NCBI RefSeq assembly: GCF_037335815.1 | Contig: NZ_CP147841.1 | Coordinates: 1,612,001-1,676,000, forward strand | Direction: 5' to 3' | Origin: Salinirubellus litoreus | GTDB taxonomy: Archaea > Halobacteriota > Halobacteria > Halobacteriales > Haloarculaceae | Length of the DNA: 64,000 nt | Shown here: positions 48,932 through 57,986 of the stretch, in pieces | Layout: every line of letters begins with the position of its first letter | Position numbering within the stretch: the stretch's first letter is position 1 | Position numbers and translations under genes: made by a program | Notes under the pieces: generated by a model | Database searches by the model: none | What the model was told of the DNA's origin: nothing | What the model saw: only the letters and a program-made list of their open reading frames with translations

Positions 48932-49174
48932 CGTCCGGACTAGGGGGCCTCCCCGCCTATGGCTTTCGTTCGCCGGCGCGGTTCGCCGGGTCGTCAGGTG
49001 ATCCCCGAGCGACGGCGGCGTTCCCTCGATGGAAGGTCCTCGCCTCTCCGTCGACAGCCCCGTCCTCGTCCGGCTGTCGGGGGATCAGCCCGCCGGCCGG
49101 TGCGACCGACGGGAAACTATCGAGCGCGGCGTGTACCCGGCAGCCGGAGTGTGCGGAGGGTGCGGGCCGTCGGA

Positions 49175-49651
49175 TCAGGACGCGGCGCGGACCGCCTCGA
49201 GCAGCTCCTCGTAGTCCGGTTCGTTCGTGGGATCGTCCGCGATCCACTCGTAGGTGACCGTCCCGTCCCCGTCGAGGACGAACACCGAGCGGTTCGCGAC
49301 CCCGAGCAGGCCCAGGTCCTCGATGTCGATCTCGACGCCGTACGCCCCGATGGCGTCCCGGTCCATGTCGCTCACGAGGTCGAACTCCAGGCCGTGCTCC
49401 TCGCGGAAGGCGTTCCCCGAGAACGCCGAGTCGGCGCTGACGCCGAGGAGCGTCGCGCCCGCGTCGACGAACTGGTCGTAGTGGTCCTGCAGGGCGACCA
49501 TCTCGTTCGAGCACGGCGGCGTGAACGCGCCGGGGAAGAACGCCAGGACGACCGGGCCGTCCCCGAGGTGGTCGTCGAGGTCGAACGCTTCCACGTCGCC
49601 GTTCGCGATCGTCGCGGTGAACGTCGGTGCGGAGTCGCCTTCTGATACCAT
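49175..49651 (-). CDS. Peroxiredoxin, AhpC/Prx5-like
   Basis: A 158-residue thiol peroxidase. The peroxidatic cysteine is Cys47 in FFPGAFTPPCSNEM, and the conserved Arg is in VANRSVFVLDGDG. No other cysteine is present, so it acts as a 1-Cys enzyme regenerated by an external thiol. ATG 49651 is used. It reduces hydrogen peroxide and organic peroxides in the cytoplasm, supporting oxidative stress tolerance. It is divergent from the TrpD-like gene with a 237-bp gap, in which nothing else is seen. Confidence 0.9.
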   Translation of the reverse strand: MVSEGDSAPTFTATIANGDVEAFDLDDHLGDGPVVLAFFPGAFTPPCSNEMVALQDHYDQFVDAGATLLGVSADSAFSGNAFREEHGLEFDLVSDMDRDAIGAYGVEIDIEDLGLLGVANRSVFVLDGDGTVTYEWIADDPTNEPDYEELLEAVRAAS

Positions 49652-49888
49652 GGTCGAATCTGTGTGCCCTCGCCTGATGAAGGCTCTGCAAGCAGAAGCC
49701 GTGGCGGGTGGCCTCACCGCCGACCGCCCGGCACGCGCCGAGCGGTTCGGTCCTCGGCGGCGCACGCTCCGGCGTTCGCCGTCGAGACGCCGCGGGCTCG
49801 CGGTGCAGGCCTCCACGAACCGTTCCCCGTTCCGGCGGGTGTGGCGCGATTGAACGGCTTTTTGGTCGCGGCGGCCCGAGGTCGGTGT

Positions 49889-51040
49889 ATGGCGAAAGCG
49901 ACCGAACGATACGGGGACTGGCCGCTCAAGCGGCTGATGACCGAGGTGGTCGGCTCCGGTCACAAGTCGGCGGACGACATGACCCGCGGGCAGGCGACCG
50001 AGGCGATGCGGCGCATCGTCGACGGCGAGCCCGACCACACCACGCTGGGGGCGTTCTGGCTCGCGAACCGCTGGAAGCGCAACACGCCCGAGGAACTCGC
50101 GGCCTACGTCGACGTGATGGCCGAGTCCGTCGAGACGGGCGTTCCCGATGCGGACCCGGTCGACTGCGGGGCCAACTACGACGGCAAGGGTCGGACCGCC
50201 ATCCTGGGGGTCGCCGCGGGCGTCGTCGCGGCCGCCGCCGGCACGCCCGTCGTGACCCACTCGGGCGACCGCGTCCCCACCCAGAAGCAGGACGCCTACA
50301 AGCACGTCCTCGACGAACTCGGTATCAGGACCGAGATCGTCCCCGCCGAGTCCGCGGAGATGGTCGACGAGACCGGGTTCGGGTTCTACTACCAGCCCGA
50401 GTTCAACCCCGCGGTCCACAGACTGCACGACCGGCGCGACCGGATGGGCGTCCGGACGTTCGTCAACACCATCGAGACGCTCGCCAACCCAGCGGAGGCG
50501 AGCGTCCACCTCGGCTCGTTCTACCACCTGCCCTACGCCAAGCGGATCATCAGTACCTTCCGGGAGAGCGAGACGGCCGTCGTCGACCGCGTCATCATGT
50601 TCCAGGGGATGGAGGGGTACGACGACATCCGGCCGGGCGACACGAAGGTCGCCGTCTGGAACCGCCGCGAACGAGGTTCGCGGGCCCCGCAGGACGACGG
50701 TCCTGCGGACGCGGGCGACGAGGAGGTCGAGGCGTTCGACATCCGCACACCGGAGTACGGGATGGACTTCGACTCCGAGAGCCTCGGTGTCGAGGACGTC
50801 GCCGGCGAGTCCGCCGAGATCACCGAGGCGGTCCTGACGGGGGAGCACGGGTCCGGGCGGACGGACGAGTCCGCCCGGGACGACGTCGATCAGTTCGCCG
50901 ACGCGGTGGCGCTGAACGCCGCGTTCCGGATCTACGCCCGCGAGGACTGCGAGGACCTGGACGAGGGGCTCGGGATGGCCCGCGCGGCCATCGAGGACGG
51001 GAGCGCCGCCGACGTCCTCGACTCGCTCAGGGCGTTCTGA
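49889..51040 (+). CDS. TrpD-like phosphoribosyltransferase homologue
   Basis: A 383-residue protein with the class IV phosphoribosyltransferase fold of anthranilate phosphoribosyltransferase: helical N-domain (PLKRLMTEVVGSGHKSADDMTRGQATEAM), then ANYDGKGRTAILGVAAGVVAAAAGTPVVTHSGDRVPTQKQDAYKHVLDELG. The PRPP motif GTGGD of true TrpD is replaced by GANYDGKGRT, so it belongs to the divergent TrpD2-like group rather than to tryptophan biosynthesis; no other trp gene is nearby. Bacterial TrpD2 (YbiB) binds nucleic acids, hinting at a different role. Its stop overlaps the next ATG by one base. Confidence 0.8.
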   Translation: MAKATERYGDWPLKRLMTEVVGSGHKSADDMTRGQATEAMRRIVDGEPDHTTLGAFWLANRWKRNTPEELAAYVDVMAESVETGVPDADPVDCGANYDGKGRTAILGVAAGVVAAAAGTPVVTHSGDRVPTQKQDAYKHVLDELGIRTEIVPAESAEMVDETGFGFYYQPEFNPAVHRLHDRRDRMGVRTFVNTIETLANPAEASVHLGSFYHLPYAKRIISTFRESETAVVDRVIMFQGMEGYDDIRPGDTKVAVWNRRERGSRAPQDDGPADAGDEEVEAFDIRTPEYGMDFDSESLGVEDVAGESAEITEAVLTGEHGSGRTDESARDDVDQFADAVALNAAFRIYAREDCEDLDEGLGMARAAIEDGSAADVLDSLRAF

Positions 51041-51750
51041 TGGCCGGCGAGCGCGCGGACGGTCCCGGCGGTCCCGACGGTCCTGGCGACGACGGGGGTG
51101 AAGGCGGGGGCGAGGACCCCCTCCCGTTCGGCGTCGCGGGACTCGACGACCGGCTCGGCGCGCCCCTCCGCCCGGGATCGGTCGTCGCGCTCTCGGCCGA
51201 TCCCGCCTCCCCGAGCGAGGAACTGCTCTACCCCCCGGCCGCAGCGAACCCCAACCGATACCTGACGACGCTCCGCGGGGCCGCCGAGGTACGCGCCCAC
51301 GCCGACCGGACGGTCGACACGGGCAGTATAGACGTCCGCGAGGCGACCGGATCGAGCCTGCTCGACGACCCCGCGGGCAGCTTCTCGGGGCTCGACCCCC
51401 GGTCGGTGGTCGTCCTCGACCCCGTCACCGAACTCGAACGCGAGGGTCGCGAGCGCTACCGGGCGTTCCTCGACACGCTCGTCCGCGCGGTCAGAACGAC
51501 CGAGAGCGTCGCCCTCCTCCACTGCCTGCGGATGAACCCCCGTGCGCTCCAGCGTGACCTCACCCTCGCGGTCGCCGACACGGTCCTCGAACTCGAGACC
51601 TACGTCGACGAGAACGGCGGGCCGGTGGTGACGCTGGCGGCCCGGAAGGCCCGGTTCGGGCGCGCTCCCGCCGGCCCCGTCCCCCTCTCCTTCGAGGATG
51701 GACCGGCGGTCGCCGGCGGCAGCGGTGCGGGGACCGACACCGGGGAGTAG
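51040..51750 (+). CDS. RecA/KaiC-like protein with degenerate P-loop
   Basis: A 236-residue protein coupled to the TrpD-like gene. After a Gly/Asp-rich leader, LPFGVAGLDDRLGAPLRPGSVVALSADPASPSEELLY resembles the start of RAD55/KaiC-like ATPases, but the Walker A GxxGxGKT is lost (ADPASPSEEL). SVVVLDPVTELEREGRERYRAFLDTLVRAVRTTESVALLH looks like the Walker B region. It is probably a non-hydrolysing member of the haloarchaeal RAD55 group with a regulatory or structural role. No partner is obvious beyond the coupled gene. Confidence 0.72.
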   Translation: MAGERADGPGGPDGPGDDGGEGGGEDPLPFGVAGLDDRLGAPLRPGSVVALSADPASPSEELLYPPAAANPNRYLTTLRGAAEVRAHADRTVDTGSIDVREATGSSLLDDPAGSFSGLDPRSVVVLDPVTELEREGRERYRAFLDTLVRAVRTTESVALLHCLRMNPRALQRDLTLAVADTVLELETYVDENGGPVVTLAARKARFGRAPAGPVPLSFEDGPAVAGGSGAGTDTGE

Positions 51751-51793
51751 GCCGTACCGCCACCCTTTTGCGCGGTCCTCGCTTGCTGTAACT

Positions 51794-52327
51794 ATGAGCA
51801 GAGACGTCGAGAACCCCGAGAACCCCACGGCGACGCTCCGAACCACCCACGGCGACGTCACGGTCGAGCTGTTCGCCGAACGCGCCCCCCGGACCGTCGA
51901 GAACTTCCTCGGCCTCGCCACGGGCGAGCAGGAGTGGACCGACCCCGAGACGGGCGAGACCCGGACCGAGCCCCTCTACGAGGACGTGGTCTTCCACCGC
52001 ATCATCGAGGGGTTCATGATCCAGGGCGGGGACCCCACCGGCACCGGCCGGGGCGGCCCGGGCTACCAGTTCGACGACGAGTTCCACCCCGACCTCCGCC
52101 ACGACGGTCCCGGCATCCTCTCGATGGCCAACTCCGGCCCCGACACCAACGGCAGCCAGTTCTTCATCACGCTCGATGCACAGCCCCACCTCGACGACCG
52201 CCACTCCGTGTTCGGACAGGTGATCGAGGGGATGGACGTCGTAAGGGAGATCGGCGATGTGCCGACCGACCGCAACGACCAGCCCCAGGAGGAGATCGCC
52301 ATCGAGACGGTCGACGTGGACCGGTAA
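51794..52327 (+). CDS. Cyclophilin-type peptidyl-prolyl isomerase
   Basis: A 177-residue cyclophilin that speeds cis-trans isomerisation of proline bonds. Landmarks: TTHGDVTVELFAERAPRTVENFLGLATGE, VVFHRIIEGFMIQGGDPTGTGRGGPGYQFDDEF with the catalytic Arg in FHRII, GILSMANSGPDTNGSQFFITL, and LDDRHSVFGQVIEGMDVV. A short insertion (TDPETGETRTEP) sits before the active site, as in other archaeal forms. It is cytoplasmic, with no signal. It converges on the subtilase with a 5-bp gap. Confidence 0.94.
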   Translation: MSRDVENPENPTATLRTTHGDVTVELFAERAPRTVENFLGLATGEQEWTDPETGETRTEPLYEDVVFHRIIEGFMIQGGDPTGTGRGGPGYQFDDEFHPDLRHDGPGILSMANSGPDTNGSQFFITLDAQPHLDDRHSVFGQVIEGMDVVREIGDVPTDRNDQPQEEIAIETVDVDR

Positions 52328-52332
52328 CCCGA

Positions 52333-53424
52333 TCAGACCTCCCCGTCGCCTTCTTCTCCCGCCCCCTCTCCGTCATCCGCCCGGATCGTCAGCGTTCGAC
52401 CCTCTATCCCCACCCGGTGGGTCCCCGCCTCCAGCCAGTCGGTGTCGAGTACGACCACGTCACCGCCCTCGACGTCCACGACTTCGGCCGTCGCCTCCCG
52501 TTCGACCCCGGTGGACGAGTCCTCGTCTCCGCCTTCGCCATCGTGGCCGGCCGCCAGGTCGAACGCCCCGGCCACGTCGAGTATCCCGCATCCCTCTCGC
52601 GGGGTGTCCGGAAGCTCGCGCGCCGACCCCTCGAACGTCCGGACCACCTCGCCGAACTCCGCGCTCAGATACTGGAGCACGGCCGCCGAGAGGATCGGCG
52701 CGGAGAAGCTCGTCCCGGACGCCTTCACGTACCGGTCGTCGATCACCTGCCCGAGCGAGGTCCCCTCCGCACGGGGGAGGCGGACGTCCTTGCCGACGGC
52801 GCTCACGTCCGGGTTGTCCCGCTCGGGGTTGTAGGCGCTGAACCGCGTGAGCTCGCCCTCGATCGTCACCGCGCCGGCCGAGAACGCCCGTTCGGCGGTG
52901 GCCGGGCTCCCGCCGAGGCCGCCGCTGTTGCCCGCCGAGACGACGCCGAGGACCCCCGCGGCGACCATCCGGTTGTGGAGGACGTCGAGCTGGCTCACCC
53001 GCTCGTTCGACCCGATCGAGGCGTTCATCACGTCCACCCGGTCGGCGTTGTCGACGAGCCACTCGTACGCGTCGGCGATGGGGTCCAGCGATCCGCGCCC
53101 CTGCCCGCCGAACACCCGCAGGTCGATCACCTCCTCGACCGCCGGGGCGAGTTCGACCGCGAGGCCGGCCACGGCCGTCCCGTGTCCGACCGAGTCCCGC
53201 CCGTCGCTCTCGACGAACGACTCGTGGGTCACCGGCACGTCCTCGAACACCGGATGGGACTCGTCGACCCCCGAGTCCACCACGGCCAGGGTCAGCCCCT
53301 CCCCGTCGCCGCCACGGTCGGTCCACTCGTGGAACGCCCGTATCTCCCCGGCGGTCACCGGCGGTGCCGCCGCGTCCGTGACGAACGGATCGAGGCGAAA
53401 GTACGCGTCGGTGTCGTGGTGCAC
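52333..53424 (-). CDS. Subtilisin-family serine protease
   Basis: A 363-residue S8 protease from a GTG at 53424. The catalytic triad is complete: Asp50 in LAVVDSGVD, His81 in VGHGTAVAG and Ser239 in SGTSFSAP; the oxyanion Asn is in VVSAGNSGG. There is no Tat or Sec signal and no classical prodomain, so it may act inside the cell, unlike the secreted halolysins. The C-terminal ~65 residues are acidic with a beta segment (AEVVDVEGGDVVVLDTDWLEAGTHRVGIEGRTLTIR). Alternative upstream starts exist, but the added sequence is low-complexity. Confidence 0.88.
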   Translation of the reverse strand: MHHDTDAYFRLDPFVTDAAAPPVTAGEIRAFHEWTDRGGDGEGLTLAVVDSGVDESHPVFEDVPVTHESFVESDGRDSVGHGTAVAGLAVELAPAVEEVIDLRVFGGQGRGSLDPIADAYEWLVDNADRVDVMNASIGSNERVSQLDVLHNRMVAAGVLGVVSAGNSGGLGGSPATAERAFSAGAVTIEGELTRFSAYNPERDNPDVSAVGKDVRLPRAEGTSLGQVIDDRYVKASGTSFSAPILSAAVLQYLSAEFGEVVRTFEGSARELPDTPREGCGILDVAGAFDLAAGHDGEGGDEDSSTGVEREATAEVVDVEGGDVVVLDTDWLEAGTHRVGIEGRTLTIRADDGEGAGEEGDGEV

Positions 53425-53513
53425 GATATCATCTGTCGTACCAGTTCGTGAAAAAACCTCACCCGGGCCCGGGCAAGCCCCGATCGGATCGCCGGAGCCG
53501 GGTGTCTTCACCG

Positions 53514-54821
53514 TCAGTCGTCGATCCCGTCGAGCGCCGGTGCCATGGTCTCCGCCCACGCCAGGAGCCGCTCGTCGTCGCCGAAGCCCGCGACGACCTG
53601 CAGCCCCAGCGGGAGCCCCTCGTGCTCGCCCGCCGGGAGGGAGATAGCCGGGAGCCCCGCGTGGGTCCACGGGAGGTTCATCACCGGGTCGCCCGTCGAG
53701 TCGAGCCCCTCGGGGGCCGTTCCGGGTGCCGGCGGACACACCCAGCAGTCGATGCCGGCCTCGTCCATCCGGTCTCCGAGCCTCGCCCGGAGTGCCTCCC
53801 GGCTGGCCCGTGTCTCTGCGAGCGTTCCGGCGGTGGTCTCCCGCCCCTCGCGTATCCGTTCGGCCGTATCGTCCGCGTAGCGCCCCTCGTGTCGCTCGAA
53901 CCAGCCGTGGTGCGAGAGCGCCATCTCCGCGTCGACCAGCGACCGGTGCCGCCCGTTGATCGCCTCGATGTCCTCCAGCGCCGGGACGTGCCTGACCTCG
54001 AACCCCGCCGCTTCGAGGCTCTCGACGGCCCGTTCCAGCCCGCGCCGGCCGACCGCCGAGGCCTGTTCGAGGTAGGGCCCCTCCGGGACGCCGAGGACCG
54101 GCCGGTCGGGATCGGGTACCTCCCCCCAGTCGGGGACGCAGATCGACGCGGCCAGGTCCATCCCCTCGACGTCCTGGGTGAACAGCCCGACGTGGTCGAC
54201 CGACTCGGAGACGATCAGCAGCCCGCCGCGCGGGATGCGCCGGAAGCTCGGCTTGAAGCCGACGATACCGCAGAACGCCGCCGGGCGGATGGTCGAGCCG
54301 ATGGTCTGGGTGCCGAGCGCGAGCGGACAGAGCCCCGCGGCGACGGCCGCGACGCTTCCCGAGGAGGATCCGCCGGGGGTGTGCTCCAGGTCGTGGGGGT
54401 TCCGCGTCGGCCCGGGGACCATGTACGCGAACTCCGTCGTGTGGGTCTTCCCCAGGACGAGCGCGCCGGCGTCGCGGAGCTCGGAGACGACGTCGGCCTG
54501 CGGCCCGGCGAGGTCCCCCGGCGGGAGCTCCGATCCGGCGCGGGTCGGGAGCTCGGAGACGTGGAAGATGTCCTTCACGCCCACCGGAACGCCGTAGAGC
54601 GGCGGGCGGCTCCCGGGGTCGGGGTGACGTTCCTCCAGGCCCGCCGCGGCGGCACGGAGGCGATCCTCGCGCCGCGGCTCGGAAACCAGCGACCGGAGGT
54701 CCGGTTCGACCTCGGCCACCCGCTCCAGCGTGGCCTCGACGTGGTCGGTCGCCGTGCGCTCGCCCTCGCGGAGCGCTCCGGCGGTCCGACCGAGCGGGGC
54801 GGACTCGGGATACCCGCTCAT
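53514..54821 (-). CDS. Amidase signature family enzyme
   Basis: A 435-residue hydrolase of the amidase signature family. The Ser-cisSer-Lys triad is visible: Lys in GVPVGVKDIF, cis-Ser in HTPGGSSSGSVAA and nucleophile Ser in GTQTIGSTIRPAAFCG. The GSTIRPAA segment matches family consensus. It may hydrolyse aliphatic or aryl amides; the genomic context (a lone gene) does not point to Glu-tRNA amidotransferase GatA, which would sit with other gat functions and has other motifs. It is cytoplasmic. Confidence 0.88.
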   Translation of the reverse strand: MSGYPESAPLGRTAGALREGERTATDHVEATLERVAEVEPDLRSLVSEPRREDRLRAAAAGLEERHPDPGSRPPLYGVPVGVKDIFHVSELPTRAGSELPPGDLAGPQADVVSELRDAGALVLGKTHTTEFAYMVPGPTRNPHDLEHTPGGSSSGSVAAVAAGLCPLALGTQTIGSTIRPAAFCGIVGFKPSFRRIPRGGLLIVSESVDHVGLFTQDVEGMDLAASICVPDWGEVPDPDRPVLGVPEGPYLEQASAVGRRGLERAVESLEAAGFEVRHVPALEDIEAINGRHRSLVDAEMALSHHGWFERHEGRYADDTAERIREGRETTAGTLAETRASREALRARLGDRMDEAGIDCWVCPPAPGTAPEGLDSTGDPVMNLPWTHAGLPAISLPAGEHEGLPLGLQVVAGFGDDERLLAWAETMAPALDGIDD

Positions 54822-55113
54822 CGGCGACCACCGACCCGCGGCGGTCGTCGATTCGATACTCCAGGTGCCCCCGGTACAAACGACGCCGTCGACGGTCCCG
54901 CGTGTCTCTGTCGCATACCGAGCGAGGTTCCGGAAGGGGCGTATAGCTTCGGGTGATCCGCTCCGATCCCGGGTCGCCAGCGCGTCACGCAGACGGGCTC
55001 TACCAACCGGTTCGGCGTCGGATGGTGGCTAACCTGACCGGCCGGAACGGTGGTCGGCGCGCTCACCGATCGTTCGGAAAATGTTATCCTGTCTGAAGGA
55101 GTCGGAGGATGTG

Positions 55114-56157
55114 ATGGACGTTCTGGTGATCGGAGGGACCGGAACCATCGGCGCCGGGGTCACGGAACAGTTGGTCGCGGAGGGGTACGACGTCACGCTC
55201 TACAACCGCGGCCGGACCGCCGCGACGGTCCCCGCCGACGTCGAGGTCCTGCGGGGTGACCGGACGGACCACGGGACCTTCGAGGCGCGGGCGAGGGGCC
55301 TCGACGTCGACGCCGTCGTCGACCTGGACGTCTCGTACGGCTCGCTCGCCGACGTCGAGAGTTCGCTCAGGGCCTTCGAGGGACGGGTCGACCACTACGT
55401 CTTCTGCAGTACGGTCACGGTTTATCGCCAGCCGGCGGAGTCGGTCCCGATGACCGAGGGCGCATCCCGGAAGCCACCGGGGGAGAGCTACGGCGGACGG
55501 AAGGTCGCGTGCGAGGACCGACTCCTCGAGGCCCACGGCCGAGAGGGGTTCCCGGTGACGATACTGCGACCGGGCCACACCTACGGCGAGGGCGGAGTAG
55601 GCGGTGGACTCTCGTACTCGCTTGGCTTCTGGGAGCCGTACTTCGTCGACCGCCTCCGGAAGGGGGAACCGATAGTCGTTCACGGGGACGGGACGGCGCG
55701 CTGGGGGTTCTGTCACCGGGACGACGTCGCCCACGCGTTCGTCGCCGCCGTCGGGAACGAACGGGCCGTCGGTGAGACGTACCACGTCCCGAGCCCCGAG
55801 AGCCTGACGTGGGACGCGTACGTGCGTACCGTAGCCGACGTCGTCGGCGCCCCGGAGCCGACACTCGTTCACGTCCCCTCTCGACTACTGCGGGACGTCC
55901 TCCCCGACGAGCGGAACCAGCTGGCCGAACTCGACTGGGACCACAGCTGGGTGTTCGATACGTCGAAGGCGGAATCGGAGCTGGGTTTCGAGTCGAGCGT
56001 CCCGCTACGCGAGGGGGTTGCGAGGACCGTCGACTGGCTCGACGAGCACGATCGTATCGGCGACAGCGAACGGGAACCGCTCGACGATCGTATCGTCGAC
56101 GCGTGGCGGTCCGCGGAAACCGAGTTCGTCTCGGCGTTCGAGCGACACGAGGGTTGA
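55114..56157 (+). CDS. NAD-dependent epimerase/dehydratase
   Basis: A 347-residue extended SDR. The dinucleotide motif VIGGTGTIGAGV is at the N-terminus. The catalytic segment has the Thr/Ser of FCSTVTVY and the Tyr-x-x-x-Lys as YGGRKVACED. ILRPGHTYGEGG and HRDDVAHAFVAA match NDP-sugar or isoflavone-reductase-like epimerases. ATG 55114 is chosen over 55081 because MDVLVIGG is the natural start. Substrate unknown; no glycosylation genes adjoin. Confidence 0.88.
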   Translation: MDVLVIGGTGTIGAGVTEQLVAEGYDVTLYNRGRTAATVPADVEVLRGDRTDHGTFEARARGLDVDAVVDLDVSYGSLADVESSLRAFEGRVDHYVFCSTVTVYRQPAESVPMTEGASRKPPGESYGGRKVACEDRLLEAHGREGFPVTILRPGHTYGEGGVGGGLSYSLGFWEPYFVDRLRKGEPIVVHGDGTARWGFCHRDDVAHAFVAAVGNERAVGETYHVPSPESLTWDAYVRTVADVVGAPEPTLVHVPSRLLRDVLPDERNQLAELDWDHSWVFDTSKAESELGFESSVPLREGVARTVDWLDEHDRIGDSEREPLDDRIVDAWRSAETEFVSAFERHEG

Positions 56158-56245
56158 CTACCGGGGATCGTTCCGTAGTCCGAGAGACGAGCTGGAGGTG
56201 TTCGTCCTCCCGGACACCCGGGAAACGGCGTCGTCCCGGTCGGAC

Positions 56246-57586
56246 CTACAGCAGGCTGCTCCCGTCGAGTTCGGTGCGGTCGACGTCGAGCTCGAGCAGG
56301 TCGAGCAGCGTCGGGGCGATGTCGAACAGGTCGGCGTCGACGACGCGCGCGTCGTCGTCGATGAACAGGCTGGCGTTGTCGAACGAGTGCATCCCGTTGC
56401 GCGGGCCGACGCCGAAGACGTCCTCGTCGCCCTTGAACCCGGCCTTCAGGTCGAAGCCGTGGTTCGGCACCACCACGAGGTCGGGGGCGATGTCGTCGTG
56501 GTCGCCGCGGAACGCCTCCTCTCGGGTGACGACCCGGTCGGCGACGGGGTTCCCGTCGGGACCCTCTAGCGATTCGAGGGCCGACTTCAGCTCCGCGCGG
56601 GTCTCCTCGTACTCCTCCTGGGGGACGACGCCTCTCGGCTCGCGGCCCTCCAGGTTGATGTAGAACCGCCCGGGGATGAGCGAATACGCTCGTGTTTCCT
56701 CGGAGATGTCGTCGAGCGAGTCGTGGTCGTCGTCGCGGTAGGAGAGCCACCCCTCCTCCTGGAGCCACGCGTTGAAGTGGACCTCGTAGTCGAGCGAGGT
56801 GAACCCGTGGTCGCTGGCGACGACCATCGTCACGTCCTCGGGGAGCGCCTCGCGGAGTCGGCCGAGGTAGCTGTCGACCTTCTCGTAGAACTCGAGGAAC
56901 GCCTCCTTGTTCTCCCCGTCGCGCTCGTAGTCCCTGAACAGGAAGTGGTTGACCCGGTCGGTGGTCATGAACACGCCGAAGAACAGGTCCCAGTCGTCCT
57001 TCTCGACGTACCGGCGGAACGCCTCGTACCGCGCGTCGAGCGTCTCGTGGGCGTCCTCCATGAACTCCGACTTGTCCTCGTCGTGGCCGAGTTTGGCGTT
57101 CACGTCGATGCGGTAGTTCGAACTCTCGAGGTCGTTCCGGAGTTCGTCCGGGTACGAGGCCTTCTCGACCGAGGGCGAGAGGAACCCGCTGACCATCCGC
57201 TGGACGTTCCGCTGTGGCGGGAACGTGACGGGGACGTTCATCACGGTGGCGTCCCGACCGTCGTCGGCCACGCGGTCCCAGATACGGGTGGCGCGGACGT
57301 CCTGGCCCATCGGGACGTACGTGTCGTACGAGCCGTTCTCGCGGTCCTGGAAGCCGTAGACGCCGGTCTGACCGGGGTTCACGCCGGTCGTGAGCGCCGG
57401 CCAGCACGCGCTCGACTCCGGGGGGACGATGCTGTCGATGGCACCGCTGCTCCCCTCTCGGGCGAGGGCGGTGAGGTTCGGAAAGGTGTCCGGGTTGTCC
57501 GCGATCAGGCTGTAGGGCACGCCGTCGATACCGAAGAAGGCGACGCGAGGCCCGTCGCTGCCGCGGAGCCGGTCGAACAGACCCAT
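56246..57586 (-). CDS. Alkaline-phosphatase-superfamily phosphodiesterase
   Basis: A 446-residue enzyme of the type I phosphodiesterase/nucleotide pyrophosphatase group. Metal and catalytic sites: FFGIDGVPYSLI (first Asp), SIVPPESSACWPALTTGVNPGQTGVYGF (nucleophile Ser or Thr), ASDHGFTSLDYEVHFNAWL (Asp-His), and a late GMHSFDNASLFI with the metal His. It resembles archaeal AP3A-hydrolase-like proteins; the substrate may be a nucleotide or a lipid/sugar phosphodiester. No signal peptide is seen, so it is probably cytoplasmic. Confidence 0.88.
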   Translation of the reverse strand: MGLFDRLRGSDGPRVAFFGIDGVPYSLIADNPDTFPNLTALAREGSSGAIDSIVPPESSACWPALTTGVNPGQTGVYGFQDRENGSYDTYVPMGQDVRATRIWDRVADDGRDATVMNVPVTFPPQRNVQRMVSGFLSPSVEKASYPDELRNDLESSNYRIDVNAKLGHDEDKSEFMEDAHETLDARYEAFRRYVEKDDWDLFFGVFMTTDRVNHFLFRDYERDGENKEAFLEFYEKVDSYLGRLREALPEDVTMVVASDHGFTSLDYEVHFNAWLQEEGWLSYRDDDHDSLDDISEETRAYSLIPGRFYINLEGREPRGVVPQEEYEETRAELKSALESLEGPDGNPVADRVVTREEAFRGDHDDIAPDLVVVPNHGFDLKAGFKGDEDVFGVGPRNGMHSFDNASLFIDDDARVVDADLFDIAPTLLDLLELDVDRTELDGSSLL

Positions 57587-57715
57587 GTCTCGAAAAGCGG
57601 GAGGCGGCTACATGAAGCTTCTTGCTTGCGAGCGCCTCGAAGCGGCTCCGCGGGCGGACCGACCGTGCGGGCTGGTCCCGTGTCCCACCTCGAGCTCGGG
57701 CCCACCAGCCAGCAG

Positions 57716-57835
57716 TCAGTCGTCCGTGTCGTCCTCCTCGTCCGTGAGACGGTCGGGTTCCGCGTTCTCCGGCACCACCGTGCCGTGAGCGATACCGAAC
57801 GAGGGGCCGAGGGAGTCGCGTTCTCTCGTCGCCAT
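57716..57835 (-). CDS. Possible 39-residue conserved small protein
   Basis: A short frame from the ATG at 57835 reading MATRERDSLGPSFGIAHGTV, then VPENAEPDRLTDEEDDTDD and TGA. The acidic tail and GPSFG core look like a real haloarchaeal mini-protein rather than a shadow, and no other gene occupies the 400-bp space between 57587 and 57986. No function is known. Confidence 0.45.
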   Translation of the reverse strand: MATRERDSLGPSFGIAHGTVVPENAEPDRLTDEEDDTDD

Positions 57836-57986
57836 ACCCCTACCACGGACCGCCGCCTCAAGAAATTACCCATGAGCATAACACATCCGGGTCGGAGCGA
57901 CGATAACCGGGAGGAATACAGATGCGTGGCCCCCATCGCTCACGAACGATCTATATCCCTCGGTAATCGTCGTGTCGCCGGACGCC

